Shown here in pieces: positions 8,271 through 21,667 of a DNA stretch of 64,000 nt (position 1 is the stretch's first letter; the number at the start of each line of letters is the position of its first letter). The notes under the pieces are model-generated. The model ran no database searches. It worked only from the letters and a program-made list of their open reading frames with translations, and was not told the DNA's origin. The position numbers and the translations under genes were made by a program. Source of the stretch: Bradyrhizobium sp. OK095 (GTDB lineage Bacteria; Pseudomonadota; Alphaproteobacteria; Rhizobiales; Xanthobacteraceae); contig NZ_FOBX01000005.1 of NCBI RefSeq assembly GCF_900109945.1, positions 372,001-436,000 on the forward strand, given 5' to 3'.

Positions 8271-9455
8271 ATGCTCTCGACCCCCAGTTCCTCATTTCAC
8301 GAGGCCTATCAGGCCCGGATCGCGTCCGGCGCGATCGAGCCCGACGCCGCACAGGCCGAGGTCGCCGAGGCCTATGCGGCGCTGGACCTGCGGCTTGCGA
8401 ACTACAAGCCGCAGCGCAAGCAGGGCCTGCTCAGCCGTCTGTTCAGCAGCGACAAGGACGAGGCGCCGCGCGGGCTCTACATCCATGGCGAGGTCGGCCG
8501 CGGCAAGACCATGCTGATGGACCTGTTCTTCCAGCACTCCACCGTCGAGCACAAGCGGCGCGCGCATTTTCACGAGTTCATGGCCGATGTGCATGAGCGC
8601 ATCTACGACTATCGCCAGAGCATCGCGCGTGGCGAGACCGCCGATGGCGACGTCATGGTGCTCACGGCGAATGCGATCTTCGAGGAGAGCTGGCTGCTCT
8701 GCTTCGATGAATTCCACGTCACCGACATCGCGGACGCGATGATCCTGGGGCGCCTGTTCGCAAAACTGTTCGAGCTCGGCACCGTCGTGGTCGCGACCTC
8801 CAACGTCGCGCCGGACGATCTCTACAAGGGCGGGCTCAACCGTTCGCTGTTCCTGCCCTTCATCAAGCAGATCACCGACCACATGGACGTCGCGCGGCTC
8901 GATGCGCGCACCGACTTCCGGCTGGAAAAACTTCAGGGCGTGCAGATGTGGCTGACGCCGGCGGATGGCGATGCCGACGAAGCGCTCAACCGCGCCTGGT
9001 CGAAGATATCCGGCAACGCCAAATGCAAGTCGCGCGACATCTCGATCAAGGGCCGCATCCTGCACGTGCCGTGCTCGGCCCATGGCGTCGCGCGCTTCAC
9101 GTTCGCCGATCTCTGCGAGAAGCCGTTGGGTGCATCCGACTACCTCAGGCTGGCGCACGACTATCACACCATCCTGGTCGACCATATTCCAGTGATGGAC
9201 GTCTCCCAGCGCAATTCCGCCAAGCGCTTCATCACGCTGATCGACACGTTGTATGACAATGCCGTGAAGCTGATGGCCTCGGCCGATGCCAACCCGATCT
9301 CGCTCTACCTTGCCCACGAGGGCAACGAGGCCAACGAGTTCAAGCGGACGGCGTCGCGGCTGATCGAAATGAGCTCGGAATCCTATCTGGCGCTGCCTCA
9401 CGGTCGCAAGGATTCCACCGCCAGCGGCTCCACCAAGGGCCTGGTGGAGACTTAA
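8271..9455 (+). CDS. zapE: cell division ATPase ZapE (AFG1-like)
   Basis: A 394-residue AAA-type ATPase of the ZapE/AFG1 family. Walker A is HGEVGRGKTMLMDLFF and Walker B is LLCFDEFHVTDIADAMIL, followed by the family signature VVATSNVAPDDLYKGGLNR. The length and C-terminal arginine-containing segment (FADLCEKPLGASDYLRL) match the family. In E. coli ZapE associates with the division site and destabilises FtsZ polymers; a mitochondrial relative assists turnover of respiratory-chain subunits. It stands alone, and the intergenic repeat after it separates it from mdh. Confidence 0.93.
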   Translation: MLSTPSSSFHEAYQARIASGAIEPDAAQAEVAEAYAALDLRLANYKPQRKQGLLSRLFSSDKDEAPRGLYIHGEVGRGKTMLMDLFFQHSTVEHKRRAHFHEFMADVHERIYDYRQSIARGETADGDVMVLTANAIFEESWLLCFDEFHVTDIADAMILGRLFAKLFELGTVVVATSNVAPDDLYKGGLNRSLFLPFIKQITDHMDVARLDARTDFRLEKLQGVQMWLTPADGDADEALNRAWSKISGNAKCKSRDISIKGRILHVPCSAHGVARFTFADLCEKPLGASDYLRLAHDYHTILVDHIPVMDVSQRNSAKRFITLIDTLYDNAVKLMASADANPISLYLAHEGNEANEFKRTASRLIEMSSESYLALPHGRKDSTASGSTKGLVET

Positions 9456-9470
9456 GTCCTATCTCCCGCC

Positions 9471-10667
<1,197 letters not shown>

Positions 10668-10681
10668 GGTCAAAACAATCC

Positions 10682-10712
10682 CCGCCGAAGATCGAAACCC
10701 GGTCTTCGGCGG
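10682..10712 (+). terminator. hairpin after mdh
   Basis: A perfect 10-base stem (CCGCCGAAGA / TCTTCGGCGG) with an 11-base loop, followed by TTTCACTT. It is placed 14 bases past the mdh stop. The short T run suggests a partial or processing terminator between mdh and sucC. Confidence 0.65.
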
Positions 10713-10887
10713 TTTCACTTCCGGACCCCGCTGCGCCACTTGTTGAGGGCTTTGCGAGATCCGGTCCGGCAGTCCAGAGATCGATGTCAAAGAATCCGAG
10801 TTGCAGTTCCTGTGGTATATGGTATGCCAGCCACAAGACTGAGGTGGGCCCATGTGGTCACCGCCCGCGGGTTCAGGGAGCGACCAT

Positions 10888-12084
10888 ATGAATATCCATG
10901 AATATCAGGCCAAAGCGCTGCTCAGCGAGTTCGGCGTAGCGATCTCCAAGGGCGTGCCCATCCTGAACCCCGCGGATGCGGACGCCGCCGCCAAGGCGCT
11001 GCCGGGTCCGGTCTATGTGGTGAAGAGCCAGATCCATGCCGGCGGCCGCGGCAAGGGCAAGTTCAAGGAAGCCTCAGCCGGCGACAAGGGCGGCGTCCGC
11101 ATCGCCAAGTCGGCCGCCGAAGTCTCCGAATTCGCCAAGCAGATGCTCGGCGCCACGCTGGTGACGATCCAGACCGGCCCCGCCGGCAAGCAGGTCAACC
11201 GCCTCTACATCGAGGACGGCTCCGACATCGACAAGGAGTTCTATCTCTCGATCCTGGTCGACCGCGAGACCTCGCGTGTCTCCTTCGTCGTCTCGACCGA
11301 AGGCGGCGTCAACATCGAGGACGTCGCGCACAACAACCCTGAGAAGATCGTGACCTTCTCGGTCGATCCCGCGACCGGCATCATGGGCCATCACGGCCGC
11401 ACCGTCGCCAACGCGCTGAAGCTGTCCGGCGATCTCGCCAAGCAGGCCGAGAAGCTCACCGCGCAGCTCTATGCCGCGTTCGTCGCCAAGGACATGTCGA
11501 TGCTGGAGATCAACCCGCTGGTCGTGACCAAGCAGGGCCAGCTCCGCGTGCTCGACGCCAAGGTGTCGTTCGACGACAACTCCCTGTTCCGTCATCCCGA
11601 GGTGCTCGCGCTGCGTGACGAGACCGAGGAAGACGCCAAGGAAATCGAGGCGTCGAAATACGATCTCAACTACGTCACCCTCGACGGCAATATCGGCTGC
11701 ATGGTCAACGGCGCCGGTCTCGCCATGGCGACGATGGACATCATCAAGCTCTACGGTATGGCGCCGGCGAACTTCCTCGACGTTGGCGGCAGCGCCAGCA
11801 AGGAGAAGGTCGCGGCCGCCTTCAAGATCATCACCGCCGATCCGAGCGTGAAGGGCATCCTGGTCAACATCTTCGGTGGCATCATGAAGTGCGACGTGAT
11901 CGCCGAGGGCGTCACCGCCGCCGTGCGCGAAGTCGGTCTCAGCGTGCCGCTGGTGGTCCGCCTCGAAGGCACCAATGTCGAACAGGGCAAGAAGATCATC
12001 CGCGAATCAGGCCTGAACGTGGTGCCGGCCGACAATCTCGACGACGCCGCGCAGAAGATCGTGAAGGCCGTCAAGGGGGGCTAA
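10888..12084 (+). CDS. sucC: succinyl-CoA synthetase, beta subunit
   Basis: A 398-residue ADP-forming beta subunit that, with SucD, converts succinyl-CoA to succinate with nucleotide phosphorylation. The ATP-grasp N-terminal half starts [16 protein letters not shown] and contains [15 protein letters not shown]. The C-terminal CoA-ligase half contains [34 protein letters not shown] and [14 protein letters not shown]. The ATG at 10888 gives the usual family length; upstream in-frame residues are not conserved. It is followed four bases later by a DUF1579-like gene rather than directly by sucD. Confidence 0.97.
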   Translation: MNIHEYQAKALLSEFGVAISKGVPILNPADADAAAKALPGPVYVVKSQIHAGGRGKGKFKEASAGDKGGVRIAKSAAEVSEFAKQMLGATLVTIQTGPAGKQVNRLYIEDGSDIDKEFYLSILVDRETSRVSFVVSTEGGVNIEDVAHNNPEKIVTFSVDPATGIMGHHGRTVANALKLSGDLAKQAEKLTAQLYAAFVAKDMSMLEINPLVVTKQGQLRVLDAKVSFDDNSLFRHPEVLALRDETEEDAKEIEASKYDLNYVTLDGNIGCMVNGAGLAMATMDIIKLYGMAPANFLDVGGSASKEKVAAAFKIITADPSVKGILVNIFGGIMKCDVIAEGVTAAVREVGLSVPLVVRLEGTNVEQGKKIIRESGLNVVPADNLDDAAQKIVKAVKGG

Positions 12085-12088
12085 AGCC

Positions 12089-12568
12089 ATGACCCAGGAC
12101 CATCTCGCCGCATCATCCCCACTTGCAGAGCATGCGCGTCTCGCCGCGTTCGCCGGCGAATGGAATGGCGAAGAGGTGGTCTTCCCGTCGCGCTGGATGG
12201 CGGGCGGGCCGGCGACCTCGCACACCGTCGCGCGCATGGACCTCAATGGATTCTACCTGATCCAGGACAGTGTCCAGATGCGTGACGGCAAGCAGAGTTT
12301 TGCGACCCACGGCATCTTCACCTTCGATCGCGAAGACCGGACCTACAAATTGTTCTGGTACGACTCGCTCGGCTACACGCCGCCCTCGCCCGCCTCCGGC
12401 GGGTGGGTCGGCAAGACCCTGACGCTGGTGCGCGGCTCGCTCCGCGGCAATGCGCGCCACGTCTACGAAATCATCGACGACGATTCCTATTCGTTGAAGA
12501 TCCAGTTCTCGCCGGACGCGGAAGGTTGGGCTGACGTGCTCACCGGCGTCTACCGCCGCATCCACTGA
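12089..12568 (+). CDS. DUF1579-like protein between sucC and sucD
   Basis: A 159-residue soluble protein resembling the DUF1579/lipocalin-like group. The pattern is an N-terminal LAAFAGEWNGEE, then HTVARMDLNGFYLIQDS, THGIFTFDREDRTYKLFWYD and a final TGVYRRIH, suggesting a small beta-barrel. No signal peptide or membrane helix is seen. It starts four bases after sucC and ends 33 bases before sucD, so it must be co-transcribed with them. Function is unknown; its position suggests a role tied to succinyl-CoA synthetase, but this is only inference. Confidence 0.8.
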   Translation: MTQDHLAASSPLAEHARLAAFAGEWNGEEVVFPSRWMAGGPATSHTVARMDLNGFYLIQDSVQMRDGKQSFATHGIFTFDREDRTYKLFWYDSLGYTPPSPASGGWVGKTLTLVRGSLRGNARHVYEIIDDDSYSLKIQFSPDAEGWADVLTGVYRRIH

Positions 12569-12601
12569 CCTCTCACTCGTTAGTTCGCGAAAGCAGACCT
12601 C

Positions 12602-13486
12602 ATGTCCATCCTGATCGACAAGAACACCAAGGTCATCTGCCAGGGCTTTACCGGCAAGAACGGCACCTTCCACTCGGAGGCCGCGATTGCCTACGGCACC
12701 AAGATGGTCGGCGGCACCTCGCCGGGCAAAGGCGGCGCGACGCATCTGGGCCTGCCGGTGTTCGACACCGTGCGCGAGGCGCGTGAGAAGACCGGCGCCG
12801 ACGCATCCGTGATCTACGTGCCGCCGCCGGGCGCGGCGGACGCGATCTGCGAAGCCATCGACGCCGAGATCCCGCTGATCGTCTGCATCACCGAGGGCAT
12901 TCCTGTCATCGACATGGTGCGTGTGAAGCGCTCGCTGGCCGGTTCCAAGTCGCGCCTGATCGGGCCGAACTGCCCGGGCGTCATGACCGCCGGCGAGTGC
13001 AAGATCGGCATCATGCCCGCCAACATCTTCAAGACCGGCTCTGTCGGCATCGTCTCCCGCTCCGGCACGCTCACTTACGAAGCTGTGTTCCAGACCTCGC
13101 AGGAAGGCCTCGGCCAGACCACCGCGGTCGGCATCGGCGGCGATCCGGTCAAGGGAACCGAGTTCATCGACGTGCTGGAAATGCTGCTCGGCGACCCCAA
13201 GACCGAGTCGATCATCATGATCGGCGAGATCGGCGGTTCCGCCGAGGAGGACGCCGCCCAGTTCCTCAAGGACGAAGCCAAGCGCGGTCGCAAGAAGCCG
13301 ATGGTCGGTTTCATCGCTGGCGTGACCGCACCTCCCGGCCGCCGCATGGGCCATGCCGGCGCGATCATCTCGGGCGGCAAGGGCGACGCCGGTTCCAAGA
13401 CCGACGCGATGAAATCGGCAGGGATTACAGTGTCCCCGTCTCCCGCCCGCCTCGGCCACACGCTTGCCGAAATATTGAAGGCATAA
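12602..13486 (+). CDS. sucD: succinyl-CoA synthetase, alpha subunit
   Basis: A 294-residue alpha subunit. The CoA-binding Rossmann domain contains [20 protein letters not shown] and [21 protein letters not shown] follows, and the phosphorylated active-site His lies in [20 protein letters not shown]. The length is standard. It pairs with SucC upstream across the DUF1579-like gene and is followed by a 139-base leader before sucA. Confidence 0.97.
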   Translation: MSILIDKNTKVICQGFTGKNGTFHSEAAIAYGTKMVGGTSPGKGGATHLGLPVFDTVREAREKTGADASVIYVPPPGAADAICEAIDAEIPLIVCITEGIPVIDMVRVKRSLAGSKSRLIGPNCPGVMTAGECKIGIMPANIFKTGSVGIVSRSGTLTYEAVFQTSQEGLGQTTAVGIGGDPVKGTEFIDVLEMLLGDPKTESIIMIGEIGGSAEEDAAQFLKDEAKRGRKKPMVGFIAGVTAPPGRRMGHAGAIISGGKGDAGSKTDAMKSAGITVSPSPARLGHTLAEILKA

Positions 13487-13550
13487 TTCACTCCTTCGTG
13501 CTTTTCCGGGCGAAGTTTCGCAGCAAATAGGGTAAATGGTGCCTGTCGCA

Positions 13551-13574
13551 CTGGGCCTCTGCCGGGGAGCCCAG
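13551..13574 (+). other. hairpin in the sucD-sucA intergenic region
   Basis: CTGGGC and GCCCAG form a six-base stem with a 12-base loop about 50 bases before sucA. No T run follows, so it is more likely an RNA processing or stability element than a terminator. Confidence 0.35.
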
Positions 13575-13625
13575 CGCCAGCGCCGTTTGTTATGCGCGAA
13601 CCGAAAAATCGCCAGGAACTCAAGT

Positions 13626-16595
<2,970 letters not shown>

Positions 16596-16612
16596 ACTTT
16601 TTGAACTGCGTC

Positions 16613-16655
16613 ATGCCCCGCCCCCACTGCGTCAGTGCGCACAAGGGCGGGGCAT
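16613..16655 (+). terminator. inverted repeat between sucA and sucB
   Basis: ATGCCCCGCCC and GGGCGGGGCAT form a perfect 11-base stem with a 21-base loop that itself holds a smaller GCGTCA/TGCGC fold. It begins 18 bases after the sucA stop. With no T tract it may be a repeat or processing element rather than a true terminator. Confidence 0.5.
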
Positions 16656-16774
16656 CCGGCAAGTTGCGACGTGCTCGTGAATGCGATGCGTCCCGCTTGC
16701 TGGATGGCCTGCTTTTCGCGGGCCGATGACATCGGAATTCATGACCGCACCGGCGATCCCTTAAGGAAAAGACC

Positions 16775-18013
16775 ATGACTGAAATTCGTGTGCCGACGCT
16801 CGGCGAATCCGTCACCGAGGCCACCATCGGCCGCTGGTTCAAGAAGGCCGGCGATGCCGTCGCCGTCGACGAGCCCTTGGTGGAGCTCGAGACCGACAAG
16901 GTCACCATCGAAGTCCCGGCGCCCTCCGCCGGCACGCTGAGCGAGATCGTCGCTGCCGACGGCACGACCGTCGCGGTCGGTGCGTTGCTCGGCCAGATCA
17001 CCGAAGGCGCCGCCGGTGCCAAGCCGGCTGCCGCTCCTGCGAAGCCCGCAGCCGCTGCTCCAGCCGCCGCGGCTGCCGCTCCGGCTCCGGCCGCGAAGGC
17101 GCCGCCGGCCGATGCGCCGCTCGCCCCGTCTGTGCGCAAGCTTTCCGCCGAAACCGGCGTCGACGCCTCGACCGTTCCGGGCTCCGGCAAGGACGGCCGC
17201 GTCACCAAGGGCGACATGCTCGCCGCGATCGAGCGTGCGGCCTCCGCGCCGACCCCGGTCAATCAGCCCGCCGCTGCCGTGCAGGTGCGCAGCGCCTCGC
17301 CGGCCGACGACGCTGCCCGCGAAGAGCGCGTCAAGATGACCCGGCTGCGCCAGACCATCGCGCGCCGCCTCAAGGACGTGCAGAACACCGCGGCCATGCT
17401 GACGACCTTCAACGAGGTCGACATGACCAACGTCATGGCGCTGCGGGCCCACTACAAGGATGCGTTCGAGAAGAAGCACGGCTCGAAGCTCGGCTTCATG
17501 GGCTTCTTCACCAAGGCCGTCGTGCAGGCGCTGAAGGACATCCCGGCCGTCAACGCCGAGATCGACGGCACCGATTTGATCTACAAGAACTATTACCACA
17601 TCGGCGTTGCCGTCGGCACCGACAAGGGTCTCGTCGTCCCCGTCGTGCGCGACTGCGACAACAAGTCGATCGCCGACATCGAGAAGGGCATCGCCGATTT
17701 CGGCCGCCGTGCCCGTGACGGCCAGCTCAAGATCGACGAGATGCAGGGCGGCACCTTCACCATCACCAATGGCGGCATCTACGGTTCGCTGATGTCGACC
17801 CCGATCCTCAACGCGCCGCAGTCCGCCATCCTGGGCATGCACAAGATCCAGGAGCGGCCGATGGCGATCGGCGGCAAGGTCGAGGTCCGCCCGATGATGT
17901 ATCTGGCGCTGTCCTACGATCACCGCGTCATCGACGGCAAGGAAGCCGTCACCTTCCTGGTTCGCGTCAAGGAGAGCCTGGAAGATCCGGCGCGTCTGGT
18001 GCTGGACCTCTAA
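16775..18013 (+). CDS. sucB: 2-oxoglutarate dehydrogenase E2 (dihydrolipoyl succinyltransferase)
   Basis: A 412-residue E2 core. One lipoyl domain carries the lipoylated Lys in [13 protein letters not shown] (about residue 43). An Ala/Pro-rich flexible linker is followed by a peripheral-subunit-binding domain ([17 protein letters not shown]). The catalytic acyltransferase domain ends in the active-site [15 protein letters not shown]. It transfers the succinyl group to CoA. It follows sucA and precedes an SDR gene and lpdA. Confidence 0.97.
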   Translation: MTEIRVPTLGESVTEATIGRWFKKAGDAVAVDEPLVELETDKVTIEVPAPSAGTLSEIVAADGTTVAVGALLGQITEGAAGAKPAAAPAKPAAAAPAAAAAAPAPAAKAPPADAPLAPSVRKLSAETGVDASTVPGSGKDGRVTKGDMLAAIERAASAPTPVNQPAAAVQVRSASPADDAAREERVKMTRLRQTIARRLKDVQNTAAMLTTFNEVDMTNVMALRAHYKDAFEKKHGSKLGFMGFFTKAVVQALKDIPAVNAEIDGTDLIYKNYYHIGVAVGTDKGLVVPVVRDCDNKSIADIEKGIADFGRRARDGQLKIDEMQGGTFTITNGGIYGSLMSTPILNAPQSAILGMHKIQERPMAIGGKVEVRPMMYLALSYDHRVIDGKEAVTFLVRVKESLEDPARLVLDL

Positions 18014-18080
18014 TCCCGAGTGCTCTGCGAGCGCCGTCGCACAATTGCGCGACGGCGCGTGTCGAAACATGGAGGCGCGC

Positions 18081-18830
18081 GTGACAGATAAAGTCGTTGT
18101 CATCACCGGCGGCAGCCGCGGCATCGGTCGCGCCACTGCGCTTGCGGTCGCCGCGCGCGGCTTCCGTGTCGTGGTCGGCTATGCCAGCAACAAGCAGGCG
18201 GCCGACGAGGTCGTTACCCAGATCGCGGCCAGCAATGGCAAGGCCATCGCGGTGAAATGCGACGTCGCCGAGGAAAGCGACATCGTCGCGCTGTTCAAGG
18301 AAGCCGACAAGTTCGGCACGCTCGGCGCGCTCGTCAACAATGGCGGCATCGTCGGCCAGAGCGGCGTGCGCGTCGACGAGATGTCGGCCGAGCGCATCCA
18401 GCGCGTGATGGCGGTCAACGTCACCGGCTCCATTCTTTGCGCGCGCGAAGCCGTCAAGCGGATGTCGACCAAGCATGGCGGCAAGGGCGGCGTCATCGTC
18501 AACCTGTCATCGGTTGCTGCCAAGCTCGGCGCGCCCAATACGTATGTCGATTATGCCGCCTCCAAGGGCGCGATCGATTCCTTCACCATTGGCCTCGGTT
18601 ACGAGGTCGCGAGCGAAGGCATTCGCGTCGCCGGCATCCGTCCCGGCCTGATCGATACGGAAATCCACGCCTCCGGCGGTGAGCCCGATCGGCACCATCG
18701 CCTGGCCCATATGGTGCCGATGAAGCGCGTCGGTACCGCGGACGAAATCGCCAACGCCATCGTCTGGCTGATGTCGGACGAGGCTTCCTACATCACCGCA
18801 GCCACGCTCGATGTGTCCGGCGGACGCTGA
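18081..18830 (+). CDS. SDR family oxidoreductase between sucB and lpdA
   Basis: A 249-residue short-chain dehydrogenase. The cofactor motif TGGSRGIG lies at the N-terminus, NNGGIVG replaces the usual NNAG, and catalytic Ser and YxxxK (NLSSVAAKLG...YVDYAASKGAI) are intact. The C-terminus IWLMSDEASYITAATLDVSGG is typical of glucose-dehydrogenase/FabG-like members. The GTG at 18081 is chosen because GGAGG lies five bases upstream; an ATG at 18069 is possible. Cofactor and substrate are unknown. Its placement inside the 2-oxoglutarate dehydrogenase block implies co-transcription. Confidence 0.88.
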   Translation: MTDKVVVITGGSRGIGRATALAVAARGFRVVVGYASNKQAADEVVTQIAASNGKAIAVKCDVAEESDIVALFKEADKFGTLGALVNNGGIVGQSGVRVDEMSAERIQRVMAVNVTGSILCAREAVKRMSTKHGGKGGVIVNLSSVAAKLGAPNTYVDYAASKGAIDSFTIGLGYEVASEGIRVAGIRPGLIDTEIHASGGEPDRHHRLAHMVPMKRVGTADEIANAIVWLMSDEASYITAATLDVSGGR

Positions 18831-18887
18831 CGCGCCGCGCGGACGCTGACATATCCTCATCACGCTAAACTCACGGGACTTTCTCTC

Positions 18888-20288
18888 ATGGCACCCTACG
18901 ATCTCGTCGTCATCGGCACTGGACCTGGCGGTTATGTCTGCGCGGTGCGCGCAAGCCAGCTCGGTATGAAAGTCGCTGTGGTCGAAAAGAACGCCACGCT
19001 CGGCGGCACCTGTCTCAATGTCGGCTGCATGCCGTCGAAGGCGCTGCTGCACGCCTCCGAAATGTTCGAGGAAGCCGGGCACTCCTTCGCCAAGATGGGC
19101 ATCAGCGTTTCCGCGCCAAAACTCGAATTGCCGGCGATGATGAACTTCAAGCAGCAGGGCATCGACGGCAACGTCAAGGGCGTCGAGTTCCTGATGAAGA
19201 AGAACAAGGTCGACGTGCTCAAGGGCACCGGCAAGATCCTCGGTACCGGCAAGGTCGAAGTCTCCGCCGACGGCAAGTCGCAAATGATCGAGACCAAGAA
19301 CATCGTGATCGCCACTGGCTCGGACATCGCGCGCCTCAAGGGCATCGAGATCGACGAGAAGCGCATCGTCTCGTCGACCGGCGCGCTGTCGCTGGACAAG
19401 GTCCCTGGCAAGCTCCTGATCGTCGGTGCCGGCGTGATCGGCCTCGAGCTCGGCTCGGTCTGGCATCGTCTCGGCGCCGAAGTCGTCGTCGTTGAATTTT
19501 TGGACCGCATCCTGCCCGGCATGGACGGTGAGATCGCCAAGCAGTTCCAGCGCATCCTGGAAAAGCAGGGCTTTGCGTTCAAGCTCGGCGCCAAGGTCAC
19601 CGCGGTCGACACCTCAGGCAAGACGCTGAAGGCGACGATCGAGCCGGCCGCCGGCGGTGCCGCCGAGACGCTCGAAGCCGACGTCGTGCTCGTCTGCATC
19701 GGCCGCGTGCCCTACACCGACGGGCTCGGCCTGAAGGAAGCGGGCGTTGCGCTCGATCCCCGTGGCCGCGTGCAGATCGATCCGCATTTCGCCACCAGCG
19801 TGAAGGGCGTCTATGCCATCGGCGACGTCGTCGCGGGCCCCATGCTCGCGCACAAGGCTGAGGATGAAGGCGTAGCCGTTGCGGAGATCATCGCAGGCCA
19901 GGCCGGCCACGTGAATTACGATGTTATCCCAGGCGTCGTGTATACCACGCCGGAAGTGTCCTCCGTCGGCAAGACCGAGGAGGAGCTGAAGCAGGCGGGC
20001 GTCGCTTATACCGTTGGGAAGTTTCCGTTTACCGCCAACGGCCGCTCCAAGGTCAACCAGACCACCGACGGCTTTGTGAAGATTCTCGCAGATGCGAAGA
20101 CCGATCGCGTGCTCGGCGTGCACATTATCGGCATCGAGGCCGGCGAATTGATCCATGAAGCCTGCGTTCTCATGGAATTTGGCGGCAGCGCGGAAGATCT
20201 CGCCCGCACCTGTCACGCGCATCCGACCCGCTCGGAAGCCATCAAGGAAGCCGCGCTTGCAGTGGGCAAGCGGGCCATCCATATGTAG
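18888..20288 (+). CDS. lpdA: dihydrolipoyl dehydrogenase (E3)
   Basis: A 466-residue FAD-dependent disulfide oxidoreductase that reoxidises the lipoyl group of SucB. Features are an N-terminal FAD site [14 protein letters not shown], the redox-active cysteines in [16 protein letters not shown], the NAD-binding [13 protein letters not shown], a second FAD motif [17 protein letters not shown], and the C-terminal catalytic His-Glu in HAHPTRSEA. It belongs with the upstream sucA/sucB genes. Confidence 0.97.
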   Translation: MAPYDLVVIGTGPGGYVCAVRASQLGMKVAVVEKNATLGGTCLNVGCMPSKALLHASEMFEEAGHSFAKMGISVSAPKLELPAMMNFKQQGIDGNVKGVEFLMKKNKVDVLKGTGKILGTGKVEVSADGKSQMIETKNIVIATGSDIARLKGIEIDEKRIVSSTGALSLDKVPGKLLIVGAGVIGLELGSVWHRLGAEVVVVEFLDRILPGMDGEIAKQFQRILEKQGFAFKLGAKVTAVDTSGKTLKATIEPAAGGAAETLEADVVLVCIGRVPYTDGLGLKEAGVALDPRGRVQIDPHFATSVKGVYAIGDVVAGPMLAHKAEDEGVAVAEIIAGQAGHVNYDVIPGVVYTTPEVSSVGKTEEELKQAGVAYTVGKFPFTANGRSKVNQTTDGFVKILADAKTDRVLGVHIIGIEAGELIHEACVLMEFGGSAEDLARTCHAHPTRSEAIKEAALAVGKRAIHM

Positions 20289-20322
20289 GCGACGCCCAAG
20301 GCCGAATCGGGCGGGACAACAC

Positions 20323-20853
20323 ATGCTGCGCCGCCTTCTTCAACCGGTCTGGGTCCTGCTGGCGATCATCTTCCTGATCGAAGCCTGGCTATGGGATCAT
20401 CTCGAACCGATCGTCGCGCGGGTTGTCGCCATCATTCCACTCGCCCGGTTCAAGCAATGGCTGTCGGATCGCGTCGATGCGCTGTCGCCGGCGATGACGC
20501 TGATCGTGTTCGCGGTCCCCGTCATCCCGCTGTTTCCGCTCAAGCTGGTCGGCCTGTGGCTGCTCACGCACGAGTACTGGACCAGCGCGGTCTTCACCAT
20601 CCTGTTCGCAAAGCTGCTCGGCGTCGGCGTCACCGCCTTCGTGTTCGACGTGACGCGCGACAAGCTGATGGAGATGGGCTGGTTCGAGCGGCTCTATGCC
20701 CTGGTGATGAAGCTGCGCGCAAAAGCCGCGGAGCTCGTCGACCCGATCAAGCGGCGTATCCGGGAGATCATCAAGGGCAACGGCGAAGGCTGGTCCTCGC
20801 GCACGCTGCGTCTGATCCAGCGTTTTCGCAAGAGCGTGCACGAGGCGCGCTGA
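20323..20853 (+). CDS. conserved membrane protein downstream of lpdA
   Basis: A 176-residue protein not assigned to a named function. An N-terminal helix (VWVLLAIIFLIEAWLW) is followed by two further hydrophobic segments (MTLIVFAVPVIPLFPLKLVGLWLL and FTILFAKLLGVGVTAFVF) and a long basic cytoplasmic tail (KRRIREII, RLIQRFRKSV). It starts 35 bases after lpdA and is probably the last gene of that transcript. The frame extends back into lpdA, but the ATG at 20323 is the natural start. Confidence 0.75.
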   Translation: MLRRLLQPVWVLLAIIFLIEAWLWDHLEPIVARVVAIIPLARFKQWLSDRVDALSPAMTLIVFAVPVIPLFPLKLVGLWLLTHEYWTSAVFTILFAKLLGVGVTAFVFDVTRDKLMEMGWFERLYALVMKLRAKAAELVDPIKRRIREIIKGNGEGWSSRTLRLIQRFRKSVHEAR

Positions 20854-20872
20854 GCGCCGAATCGTCGGTCGC

Positions 20873-20950
20873 GTAGCCCGGATGAGCGAAGCGACATCCG
20901 GGACCTTTTGTTGCGGCTCCCCGCATATCGCTTGCGCTCATGCGGGCTAC
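20873..20950. repeat. palindromic intergenic repeat, family A, copy 2
   Basis: Ends GTAGCCCG and CGGGCTAC, with internal GGATGAGCGAAGCGACATCC and CGCTTGCGCTCATGCGGG. It has the same plan as the copy at 787-860 with changes in the loop. It lies between convergent genes. Confidence 0.85.
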
Positions 20951-20966
20951 AAATTTGCCTCAGCCC

Positions 20967-21560
20967 CTACCCGTGCAGATGCAGCAGATGCGGCCACCAT
21001 GCGCCGAGCACAGTCATGGCAAGTCCCGCAAAGGTCAGCAGGCCAGCGATGTAAGCGAGCGCGACCATGCCGGTGATGATGGTCGCCGACGCCAGCACGA
21101 TGCCGATCTGGAAGGCCGCGGAGGCAAGCTCGAAATGGTGATATTTCGCGGTCGCCTCGTCGCGTTCATGTTCGGCGTCCTTGGCCTTCTCGGCGAGCTG
21201 CTCGGTGCCTTCCTTGGTCTCGGGCTCGGAGCGATAGCGCGCCGCGGTCTTCTGCCAGTCGTCGATCTGCTTCTGCACCGCGGCCTTGGTGGCGTCGTCG
21301 GTCGCGGAGCCCAGCGTCAGCTTGCCCTGCTCGGCCGCGGTCTGCACCACCGTGCGGCGGATGCTCTTGGCCTGGAAGAAGGCCCAGAGATTGGAGGCCT
21401 CGACATTCTTGCTGATCGATTCGGTTTGGGCGCCCTTGCCGAGCGTCTCCGAAATCGCCAGGAACAGCGCCAGCACGGCGATCAGAAGGGCGATCTTCCT
21501 GTTCTCGCCGGACGCGTGTTCAGCGTGCTCGGCGTGCTCCATGCTTTCGTGTGCGCTCAT
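20967..21560 (-). CDS. DUF4337 domain-containing membrane protein
   Basis: A 197-residue protein recognised as DUF4337. The N-terminus is His/Glu-rich (HESMEHAEHAEHA) and precedes a first membrane helix (KIALLIAVLALFLAIS). A charged helical middle (KQIDDWQKTAARYRSE, EKAKDAEHERDEATAKY) and two C-terminal helices (FQIGIVLASATIITGMVALAY, LTFAGLAMTVLGAWW) follow. The function is unknown. The His-rich head could bind metal, but that is only inference. Monocistronic. Confidence 0.82.
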   Translation of the reverse strand: MSAHESMEHAEHAEHASGENRKIALLIAVLALFLAISETLGKGAQTESISKNVEASNLWAFFQAKSIRRTVVQTAAEQGKLTLGSATDDATKAAVQKQIDDWQKTAARYRSEPETKEGTEQLAEKAKDAEHERDEATAKYHHFELASAAFQIGIVLASATIITGMVALAYIAGLLTFAGLAMTVLGAWWPHLLHLHG

Positions 21561-21667
21561 GATGTCCTCCTGCCTCGGTTCCGCAACGATTGACCGAACC
21601 GTGGGCGCCGCGCAAGAGGCAAGGACGTTATGACGTCAGTGTGTCAGCGCCTCTTTCACCGCCTCTT

